A stretch of DNA of 25,636 nt. Source: CAZDDI01 sp964504195. Lineage in GTDB: Bacteria > Chloroflexota > Anaerolineae > B4-G1 > SLSP01. Positions within the stretch are counted from its first letter, which is position 1, and each line of letters starts with the position of its first letter. Below the pieces are notes generated by a model. That model made no database searches, had not been told where the DNA came from, and saw only the letters and a program-made list of their open reading frames with translations. The DNA lies in assembly GCA_964504195.1 (NCBI GenBank), contig CAZDDI010000062.1, forward strand, positions 1 to 25,636, written 5' to 3'. A program made the translations under genes and the position numbers. Of this stretch, positions 7,407 through 12,515 are shown in pieces.

Positions 7407-8342
7407 CTACAATCCGGGGAGTTCGCGCAGCAGGCGGCGATAGGTGCGGGCGCGGGGAGCGAGGCGGGGGGAAACGAGACTTGCGCTGCTCATCAGCGCG
7501 GCGCGGGGCAAGTAGGCCAGGAAAAGCAGGGCCTTGAAGCGGCGGGCGGCAGCCGCGCCGAAGAATTTGCGCTGGAACTGCACTTTGCTCCGGTAGAGCG
7601 CCACGAACATAGGTTCTGCGGTCTGTTTGCTGCTGGCTTCCCCGAAATGCGTCACTTGCGCCTGCGGCACCCAGTAGAGATCCCAACCGGCCTGTAAAAG
7701 CCGGTAGCACAAGTCCATCTCCTCCGTGTACATGAAGTACTGCTCATCGAGCAGCCCCACCTGTGCCAGAGCCTCCTGCCGCAAGAGCAGGCACGCGCCC
7801 TTGATAACCTCGACCTGGCGCGGCGTCTCCCGATCCCAACGGTGCTGCGGATAGGTAGCGCAGGGCCACAGCCCTTCCAGAAAGAGCAGCCGCCAGAATT
7901 CCCGGCCCGCCGTGAGAATGGGGTGGCACGAGGGTTGCAGGCTGCCATCGGCATTGAGGAGCAACGGCCCACACGCGCCCGCCTGAGGGTGCGCGTCCAT
8001 AAAATCCACGAGTATCTGTAACGCGCCGGGCAAGACCTCGGTGTCGCTGTTGAGCAGTACCGCGTAGCGCCCGGCGGCCTCCCGGAGCGCCTGATTGTTC
8101 GCCCGCGCAAACCCCACGTTTTCTGCATTCTCGATCAACCGCACCCAGGGGAAGCGCTCGCGCACCAGAGCGGCGGAGCCATCGGTGGAAGCGTTGTCTA
8201 CGACAAAGACCTCGATGGGGAGAGAGGGTGAGGGGGTGAGGGGGGGCGAGGGTGAGGGGGGGAGTTCTGCTGCAATAGATTGTAGACACTGCGCGAGGAG
8301 CTCGCGGGTGTTCCAGTTGATGATGATGATGGAGAGATCCAT
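7407..8342 (-). CDS. Family 2 glycosyltransferase (rhamnosyltransferase-like)
   Basis: This protein of 311 residues has a GT-A fold and probably transfers a sugar from a nucleotide donor during glycan assembly at the cytoplasmic membrane face. Motifs: N-terminal strand LSIIIINWN (3-11), FVVDNASTDGS (46-56), the metal-binding NSD (98-100), the YTEEMDLCYR segment, and a basic C-terminal tail. Residues 28-42 read PPSPSPPLTPSPSLP, encoded by a C/T-rich repeat and placed where relatives have a short loop between the first helix and second strand. ATG 8342 is chosen because it begins the conserved first strand; the upstream extension is repeat DNA. No strong ribosome binding site is present, since a CACAAAGGA-type repeat abuts the start. 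It converges on the plus-strand transglutaminase operon. Confidence 0.88.
   Translation of the reverse strand: MDLSIIIINWNTRELLAQCLQSIAAELPPSPSPPLTPSPSLPIEVFVVDNASTDGSAALVRERFPWVRLIENAENVGFARANNQALREAAGRYAVLLNSDTEVLPGALQILVDFMDAHPQAGACGPLLLNADGSLQPSCHPILTAGREFWRLLFLEGLWPCATYPQHRWDRETPRQVEVIKGACLLLRQEALAQVGLLDEQYFMYTEEMDLCYRLLQAGWDLYWVPQAQVTHFGEASSKQTAEPMFVALYRSKVQFQRKFFGAAAARRFKALLFLAYLPRAALMSSASLVSPRLAPRARTYRRLLRELPGL
8217..8262 (-). repeat. C/T-rich low-complexity repeat inside a glycosyltransferase gene
   Basis: About 46 bases of G-runs broken by tga, aga and cga on the plus strand. In the gene's frame it reads as alternating Pro and Ser with one Thr and some Leu (residues 28-42). The base pattern is that of intergenic C-run repeats like those at 139-272. 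The frame is kept and the catalytic motifs lie outside it. Confidence 0.7.
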
Positions 8343-8344
8343 AG

Positions 8345-8376
8345 TAACCACAAAGGACACGAAGGACTCAAAGGAC
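8345..8376. repeat. CACAAAGGA-type tandem repeat, copy 1
   Basis: Units of the form cacaaagga, cacgaagga and ctcaaagga follow taac in tandem. The repeat fills the gap between the GT2 start (8342) and the end of the GxxExxY gene, and it covers that gene's TGA (8368-8370) and last codons. Copies 2 (8777-8850) and 3 (10238-10316) are longer and partly palindromic. Confidence 0.75.
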
Positions 8377-8760
8377 AATGCGGCAGATGCCGTCTTTGAA
8401 ATGAGGGACATTGAAGTTGAGGATGTAACCCAGACGTAAGCCCGTAGCCTTCAGATAAGACATCAACTGGGCCTGATGAATGGGGTGAATAGCTTCAACG
8501 GCTTTGAGTTCGGCAACAACTTGCTCAGCAATCAGTAAATCAAGCCGTTGCCCTTCAATGCGCAAGGTTTTGTAAGCTACAGTAATTGCTTTCTGCCGCT
8601 CAAAAGGGATTTGCCGGAGCGTAAGCTCGTGGCATAGCGCGTCTTCATAAATCCGTTCCAGAAAGCCTGCTCCCAATGCCGTATGCACCTCGAAACAGGC
8701 ATTGAGCAGCGCCTTTCCGAATTTCTCAGTTTCTTCTGGAATGGGTGCATATTTCGGCAT
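8368..8760 (-). CDS. GxxExxY protein (PD-(D/E)XK nuclease-fold)
   Basis: This small protein of 130 residues carries the motif that names the family, GFLERIY at 32-38 (Gly32, Glu35, Tyr38). A nuclease-like core follows: Asp74 in QRLDLLI, then Glu84-Leu85-Lys86 in VVAELKAV, and a later QAQLMSYL helix. That matches the D...ExK pattern of the PD-(D/E)XK superfamily. The cellular function of the family is unknown; nucleic-acid cleavage is possible but unproven. ATG 8760 has GGGAG about seven bases upstream; the longer frame to 8790 runs into repeat DNA. The gene is bracketed by CACAAAGGA-type repeats, and its stop lies inside one of them. It has no metabolic link to the glycan genes on either side, which suggests an inserted cassette. 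Confidence 0.88.
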   Translation of the reverse strand: MPKYAPIPEETEKFGKALLNACFEVHTALGAGFLERIYEDALCHELTLRQIPFERQKAITVAYKTLRIEGQRLDLLIAEQVVAELKAVEAIHPIHQAQLMSYLKATGLRLGYILNFNVPHFKDGICRIVL

Positions 8761-8776
8761 ATGGATCTCCCGTTTT

Positions 8777-8850
8777 ACCACCAAGTACACAAAGGACTCA
8801 AAGGTTTCTTACTTTGTGTACTTGATCCCCTTTGTGTCCTTTGTGGTTAT
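8777..8850. repeat. CACAAAGGA-type repeat, copy 2, palindromic
   Basis: It begins with accaccaagtacacaaag and ends with the complementary style tcctttgtggtta. A 13-bp perfect inverted repeat lies inside (8782-8794 with 8812-8824). It separates the GxxExxY gene from the ligase-like gene and contains the ligase-like stop codon (8809-8811). Confidence 0.75.
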
Positions 8851-10230
8851 ACTGACCAGGCCACCCAAGAAAAGCCACACGAGTAGACTGGCCTGGAAGC
8901 CGGGGAAGCCGATGTTGTAGACGAAGGGCAGCATCCAATCCGCCAGGAGCATGATGGTGAGGCTAGCTACCCAGGCCGCCGTCATGCCGTTGACGTAGCC
9001 GCCCACGAAGCCCTCGGTGTGCTGCGCGCTGAGGCCCCATCCCAACCGGAAGAGCTCCCACGCGAACCACGCGAACAGCGCCAGCCCCACCAGCCCGGTG
9101 TGGGCGAAGAGATCTACATAGTTGTTGTGTGAGTTGACCTTGGGATTCATCCACAGGGCGCGCTGATAGCGCAGCGGTTCCATGTTGGCGTAGTTGCGGT
9201 ACGAGGCCGGCCCTAAGCCGGTGAGGGGATTGCGCAGCGTCACCTCGACCACGCGCCCAATCAGCACCAGCCGCGAGCCGCCGCTCTCTTCCCACTCATC
9301 ATCCCCACCGGCGAATTCGTAGAGGCTGGGGAACAGGACGTCGCTTAAGACGAGCAGAATCGCCAGCACGATCACCACCCGGCGCAGCTGTGGATAGCGT
9401 AGCCAGAAGAGCACGCCCAGCACTGCCAGGATGCCGACCCAGTTGGAGGCCGCCTCGCGCTGCTCGATGAAGACGTAGGTGAATACGGCGAGCAATACAA
9501 GGCCCAGGTAGAACTGTTGCCCCCGGCGCAGGTCGCGGTTAAAGAGCAGCTGCCCGCCGGTAAGCGCCGCCAATAGCACCCAGAACGGCGCGCGGATGAA
9601 GGTAATAGTCGTAAGGCGGTTGACCCATCCGCCAATGCCGGGCAATACGCTCAGGATTGCTAATCCGCCCCCCAGGTAGAGGAAGGCCCAGGTGAGCCGG
9701 GGTAGCCAGCGCTCCGCATCGCGCAGGTTCGCCATGAGCCAGAAGGCCAGCGCCGCAAACGCGAAGATGGCCCACTGCGCCAGCTGCACCAGCCAGAAGT
9801 TGGCGGATTTGGGCACGGACGGCTCCCAGAGGACGTTCCCAATCAACAGGGAGAACAGCCCCGCAACCAGAAAAAGCACCAGGGGCCGATCCACGGGCGA
9901 GCCGGCCCAGCGCAACTCGCTCCGGCGCAGGCTATCGAGCAGCCAGAGGCCGAAGAGCGCGGGGATGAGCAGCGTGGCGATGTTGAGCACAACCTCGGTG
10001 CCGGTGGAGATTTCTATGGGCGCGACGAGCGTTGCAGCGATCAGCCCCAGCAGCCCCAGCTGGGGCGCACGCAGCAGGGCGAACGCGCCCGCGCCTGCTA
10101 CCAGCAGCATGATCCAGCGGGTGGAGGGACGCCGGCCCAGGTAGGCGGCAGCCAACAGCAGCCCCAGAATCAGGGCCGTGCGCCAGAGGTGCTGGGGAAG
10201 TTCTTTGCCACGAATTTCACGAATGGTCAT
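8809..10230 (-). CDS. O-antigen ligase / polymerase-like membrane protein
   Basis: This is a strongly hydrophobic protein of 473 residues with about eleven or twelve membrane segments and one large external loop between about 290 and 375. The loop ends in NSHNNYVDLFAHTGLVG, with His368 and the downstream Gly pattern typical of the Wzy/WaaL O-antigen ligase family. The family joins or polymerises lipid-linked glycans on the outer face of the membrane; ligase and polymerase cannot be told apart by eye. The start is uncertain: ATG 10230 is the first Met before the hydrophobic part, but its ribosome binding site is weak. The last ~13 residues (TTKDTKGIKYTK) and the stop are encoded by a CACAAAGGA-type repeat, and the first ~10 look repeat-derived as well. 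Confidence 0.82.
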   Translation of the reverse strand: MTIREIRGKELPQHLWRTALILGLLLAAAYLGRRPSTRWIMLLVAGAGAFALLRAPQLGLLGLIAATLVAPIEISTGTEVVLNIATLLIPALFGLWLLDSLRRSELRWAGSPVDRPLVLFLVAGLFSLLIGNVLWEPSVPKSANFWLVQLAQWAIFAFAALAFWLMANLRDAERWLPRLTWAFLYLGGGLAILSVLPGIGGWVNRLTTITFIRAPFWVLLAALTGGQLLFNRDLRRGQQFYLGLVLLAVFTYVFIEQREAASNWVGILAVLGVLFWLRYPQLRRVVIVLAILLVLSDVLFPSLYEFAGGDDEWEESGGSRLVLIGRVVEVTLRNPLTGLGPASYRNYANMEPLRYQRALWMNPKVNSHNNYVDLFAHTGLVGLALFAWFAWELFRLGWGLSAQHTEGFVGGYVNGMTAAWVASLTIMLLADWMLPFVYNIGFPGFQASLLVWLFLGGLVSITTKDTKGIKYTK

Positions 10231-10237
10231 AGATTTT

Positions 10238-10316
10238 AACCACCAAGGACACGAAGGGCACAAAGAACACCCATAACCAGGCTATCCCTTTCGCGTCCTT
10301 GGTGTCCTTTGTGGTT
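10238..10316. repeat. CACAAAGGA-type repeat, copy 3, inverted pair
   Basis: aaccaccaaggacacgaagg on the left faces the complementary gtccttggtgtcctttgtgg on the right, around about 30 bases. It fills the gap between the toxin-antitoxin block and the ligase-like gene. It is the most symmetrical copy in the window. Confidence 0.75.
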
Positions 10317-10335
10317 ACATAAAAACTTACACCCA

Positions 10336-10563
10336 TCAAGCGTATTCATAGACGGGCACCTGCACCACGCGCTTGGGCGCTGGCGCACGCGCAATGATGT
10401 GCTGTAGTTGTTCGACTGTCTCCGGCGCGAACAGTTGCTCGCCGGTTTCCAGGTTTACCCGCGCGGGCACATTTTCGATGACGAAGAGCTCACCCTGCAC
10501 TTCCAGGGTGTAAGTGACGTTGCGCGTCTCTAATGTTTGCATAAATTGAGCATCTTTGCTCAT
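10336..10563 (-). CDS. Small protein resembling a cysteine-less YgiT/MqsA N-domain
   Basis: This protein has 75 residues. The central part VENVPAR-like segment (VIENVPARVNLETGEQLF) and the following PETVEQL resemble the YgiT-type zinc-finger proteins that act as antitoxins, as I remember them. It contains no cysteine, so the usual CxxC zinc sites are absent. The start at ATG 10563 overlaps the stop of the RelE/ParE-like toxin as TGATG, so it is the third gene of that operon; an in-frame TTG lies one codon upstream. A second antitoxin or an accessory regulator is the likely role, from position and similarity only. Transcription would end into the repeat at 10238-10316. Confidence 0.65.
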   Translation of the reverse strand: MSKDAQFMQTLETRNVTYTLEVQGELFVIENVPARVNLETGEQLFAPETVEQLQHIIARAPAPKRVVQVPVYEYA

Positions 10564-10826
10564 CAACCGAAAAACTGTTCATAATCATTGTGCAGACCAA
10601 TCCAGAACCAAGTGACGGTATCGCCTTCTAGCACACCCACCGCGCGACAGCGCAGGCTGATGCGAACAGACCAGATGTCTTCTTCACGATTGATGCACTT
10701 GAAGTGCAATGAGGGATGAAACGGATTGGTTTCCCACAAACGATAAGCCTTGCGCGCGCGTTGTTTGATGTCTTTCTCGAGATGTTGATAAGCCTCCCAG
10801 AATGAGGGTAGCGTACAGGAGTTCAT
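10563..10826 (-). CDS. RelE/ParE-family toxin
   Basis: This basic protein of 87 residues has the length and pattern of RelE/ParE-superfamily toxins: an N-terminal helical hairpin (FWEAYQHLEKDIKQRARKAY), the NPFHPSLHFK segment (34-43), and then strands WSVRISLRCRAVGVLEGD and VTWFWIGLHNDYE. RelE members cut mRNA on the ribosome and ParE members poison gyrase. The TWFWIGLHNDYE ending fits the RelE/HigB side, but the target cannot be fixed by reading. ATG 10826 overlaps the upstream antitoxin stop as ATGA, and its own TGA overlaps the next start. The gene is intact. Confidence 0.83.
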   Translation of the reverse strand: MNSCTLPSFWEAYQHLEKDIKQRARKAYRLWETNPFHPSLHFKCINREEDIWSVRISLRCRAVGVLEGDTVTWFWIGLHNDYEQFFG

Positions 10827-11053
10827 AACCGGTCATGTTCTAGCGGAACAGCGAGTCCGGCAGCGATTTCTTGTTTCGCACGACGCGCGGCGGCGATCAA
10901 TTGTGGTTGGGTCCTTTTGAATGTCGCATCCCACTGAAATTCGTCTTGCAGGGTAGCGATGTATTCGCGCAGATGCTCCACAACTTGCTCCTGCGCGGGA
11001 TCCGGCAATGACTCGACCATTTTTACCAATGTCACAACAGCCGTGGTTGACAT
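10823..11053 (-). CDS. Putative antitoxin of the RelE/ParE-type module
   Basis: This mainly helical protein has 76 residues. It contains KMVESLPDPAQEQVVEHLRE, a pattern like DUF2281-type antitoxins where a 'LP...Q..V...L' helix is followed by a variable toxin-binding tail. No DNA-binding motif is obvious. ATG 11053 is preceded by AAGGAG (11061-11066) with a 7-nt gap, so the nine extra upstream codons of the open frame are rejected. The stop overlaps the toxin start by four bases (ATGA). Antitoxin role inferred from order, size and overlap. A repeat with an extended -10 motif lies 80 bases upstream. Confidence 0.75.
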   Translation of the reverse strand: MSTTAVVTLVKMVESLPDPAQEQVVEHLREYIATLQDEFQWDATFKRTQPQLIAAARRAKQEIAAGLAVPLEHDRL

Positions 11054-11132
11054 GATAATACTCCTTTTCTTATGAAACAACTACAGCCAGCGGACAGCAA
11101 CTGCCTTGTATGGCACAGTTTCGCGCCCTTTC

Positions 11133-11164
11133 CCTTGATTGTACCATAGAAATGACCACGAAGG
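11133..11164 (-). promoter_or_regulatory. 32-bp direct repeat with extended -10 motif, copy A
   Basis: The sequence ccttgattgtaccat and onward matches 12313-12344 at all but one of 32 positions. On the minus strand it contains TGGTACAAT, an extended -10 (TGn plus TACAAT at 11138-11143), pointing towards the RelE/ParE-type operon. No convincing -35 box is seen. It could be a shared promoter or a repeat captured upstream of both modules. Confidence 0.5.
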
Positions 11165-11432
11165 CAGGCTGTCCACGAATCAAGCCACGAATGCACGAAT
11201 GGGCGCTTCAACGTGGACGCGCGACGATGCAGGCAAAGTCGCTCTGCAATGCGCCGGTTTCCAGCAGCGTATCTTCGATTTCAAATAGCATCTTGAGCAA
11301 GTGTAACTTCGCAATAGAGCAAAAATCACCCTGTCAATTATCAATCAACGTAGCACAGGATTTATCCTGTGTCCACCCATGCAGGATGAATCCTGTGCTA
11401 CATTTTGAGCGTAGTACAGGGTTACTTTTGCG
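11165..11432. other. Intergenic region between two toxin-antitoxin units
   Basis: No gene is supported here; the plus-strand open frame through 11110-11559 has no ribosome binding site and opposes a real gene at its end. The stretch holds short cacgaat-type repeats near 11175-11198 and a 20-bp inverted repeat at 11350-11401. No toxin lies downstream of the DUF2281-like antitoxin that reads into this region. Confidence 0.6.
11350..11401. repeat. 20-bp inverted repeat (gtagcacaggat type)
   Basis: gtagcacaggatttatcctg (11350-11369) pairs with 11382-11401 with a single mismatch around a 12-base loop. Each arm also contains its own small palindrome (aggat/atcct). A third partial copy (gtagtacagg) follows near 11410. 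No T-run follows on either strand, so this is a dispersed repeat and not an intrinsic terminator. Confidence 0.7.
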
Positions 11433-11660
11433 CTATTGCGTAACTTCATCTTCTTCGATAGCCTCTCTGCTTTCTGCAATTCGCCATGCGGTGATCTGGT
11501 GTTGCAACGCGACCGCAGAATACTGCTCCCGCAGGTCTTTCAACGCCCCAGCCCATTGAAATTCTGGTTTGGCGCGCGGTTGGGCAGCACGTTCTTGTAA
11601 CAAAAACTCGATGAAGTTTTGCATTTCCTGAACCACATCGGGCGGTAGTTGGGTCACCAA
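11433..11660 (-). CDS. DUF2281-like antitoxin, orphan, start codon unclear
   Basis: About 75 residues. LPPDVVQEMQNFIEFLLQER followed by FQWAGALKDLREQYSAVALQHQ matches the DUF2281 pattern as I know it (helix with hydrophobic FIEFLL, then the WAGALKDL toxin-binding tail). The frame has no ATG at its head: usable starts are TTG 11658-11660 or GTG 11655-11657. ATA at 11676-11678 would give the natural-looking MATKEELVTQLPP if it were ATG. No toxin follows it. It lies 30 bases downstream of the vapC stop and so could be co-transcribed with the VapBC pair. It may be a decayed remnant or a still-made orphan antitoxin. Confidence 0.6.
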   Translation of the reverse strand: MVTQLPPDVVQEMQNFIEFLLQERAAQPRAKPEFQWAGALKDLREQYSAVALQHQITAWRIAESREAIEEDEVTQ

Positions 11661-11690
11661 TTCTTCTTTAGTGGCTATCTTATGCCCGCT

Positions 11691-12083
11691 TTATACAACA
11701 ACTTTGACATGCGCGTAGTTGGCAATTCTGTCATCTGTCGTAACCAGGGGGCAATCATAGACCCGCGCAGTTGCAACAATGAGCTGGTCGGCAGGGTCTC
11801 GATGAAAGGTCCCAGGCAATTGCGTGGATGCAATCGCTATTTCGGGCGTTAGTTCTAAAAGTTGCACTCCAGGATAAGCTAACGCTTGCTGAAACCACGC
11901 CGCTATACCACACGGCAGCGTCAAACGGCGATACTCTACCAATTTGGCGATTTCCCAGCACGAAATGGCGCTGATCCCAATGATGCTGGCTTCGTGTTCG
12001 GCTATCACTGCGGCTTGCGTCGCGCTAAGACGTGCTTCGCCATGCACCCACCAAACCCAAATGTGGGTATCTAACACAATCAT
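11691..12083 (-). CDS. vapC: VapC-type PIN-domain ribonuclease toxin
   Basis: This protein of 130 residues has the PIN-domain acidic residues in place: Asp5 (VLDTHIW), Glu44 (SCWEIAKL), Asp96 and Asp99 (HRDPADQLIVATA) and Asp117 (TTDDRI). VapC toxins are magnesium-dependent endoribonucleases, often cutting tRNA or rRNA, and are held inactive by a co-expressed antitoxin. ATG 12083 overlaps the antitoxin stop as ATGA; the five extra upstream codons of the open frame are rejected on that basis. All catalytic positions are present, so the toxin should be active. The RNA target is unknown. The DUF2281-like gene downstream is a possible second antitoxin. Confidence 0.9.
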   Translation of the reverse strand: MIVLDTHIWVWWVHGEARLSATQAAVIAEHEASIIGISAISCWEIAKLVEYRRLTLPCGIAAWFQQALAYPGVQLLELTPEIAIASTQLPGTFHRDPADQLIVATARVYDCPLVTTDDRIANYAHVKVVV

Positions 12084-12298
12084 TGCGCAGCTTCCCAATC
12101 AGCTTCGGCGACGCCCTCAAAAGGCTGGTCATATTGCACAGGCTGTCCGCGCAATGGATAACGCTTCTCAGGCGCATGAGGGGGACGGCGCACAATCAAG
12201 ATTTCTACTTGCTCGCCAGCCGAAAATGGCAAGTCCCGCAAGGTGATGGTTTTACTGCCAGGCACTGTTTTTTCCAGGCGATATGTTTGTAGTAGCAT
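12080..12298 (-). CDS. Antitoxin of the VapBC pair
   Basis: This protein of 72 residues has an N-terminal part, KTITLRDLPFSAGEQVEILI, that looks like a small AbrB-like or related beta-rich DNA-binding segment. The acidic-aromatic tail (QPFEGVAEADWEAAQ) is of the kind that wraps a PIN toxin. ATG 12298 is preceded by GGAGG (12306-12310) seven bases upstream, so the longer open frame is rejected. It overlaps vapC by four bases. A TACAAT box at 12318-12323 would start transcripts just before the ribosome binding site, giving a very short leader. Confidence 0.75.
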   Translation of the reverse strand: MLLQTYRLEKTVPGSKTITLRDLPFSAGEQVEILIVRRPPHAPEKRYPLRGQPVQYDQPFEGVAEADWEAAQ

Positions 12299-12312
12299 CG
12301 GTACACCTCCTA

Positions 12313-12344
12313 CCTTGATTGTACCATAGAAATGACCGCGAAGG
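12313..12344 (-). promoter_or_regulatory. 32-bp direct repeat with extended -10 motif, copy B
   Basis: Matches copy A (11133-11164) with one difference in 32 bases. The TGGTACAAT extended -10 (TACAAT 12318-12323) lies 20 bases upstream of the vapBC start, a good place for the promoter of this operon. A cgaaggacac repeat unit follows, linking it to the CACAAAGGA-type family. Confidence 0.55.
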
Positions 12345-12354
12345 ACACGCAGCG

Positions 12355-12515
12355 GCATTTTACCTGGGGCCATCGCATTTAACGCTCGAAGCCCCGTCTC
12401 GGGGCGGCTTTGGCGCACATAAGCCATTTGCAAATCGGTATTTCAACCCTGAACCGCCCCCGGGACGGGGGCTTGGAGCATTTTTAGGGCCACATGCGAT
12501 AGCGCATTTTACCTG
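12355..12515. repeat. Composite repeat element with 12-bp direct repeats and inner inverted repeat
   Basis: gcattttacctg occurs at 12355-12366 and again at 12504-12515. Between them an imperfect inverted repeat (12384-12407 with 12454-12479) brings together two small hairpins, gccccg-tct-cggggc and gccccc-gggac-gggggc. The right copy overlaps the stop codon of the adjacent GT4 gene (12509-12511). The layout is like a tiny non-autonomous element with target duplications, but no transposase ends are recognised. Confidence 0.5.

Noticed and set aside
11350..11401. Inverted repeat as terminator of the DUF2281-like transcript
   Set aside because: The first T-run on the minus strand lies some 30 bases beyond the stem, too far for an intrinsic terminator.
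11110..11559. Plus-strand 149-residue open frame
   Set aside because: Runs across a repeat region and into the antisense of the DUF2281-like gene; no ribosome binding site or family pattern.
12366..12500. CRISPR-like repeat (atttcaaccctgaac followed by a GC hairpin)
   Set aside because: There is only one copy of the unit and no regularly spaced direct repeats or spacers.
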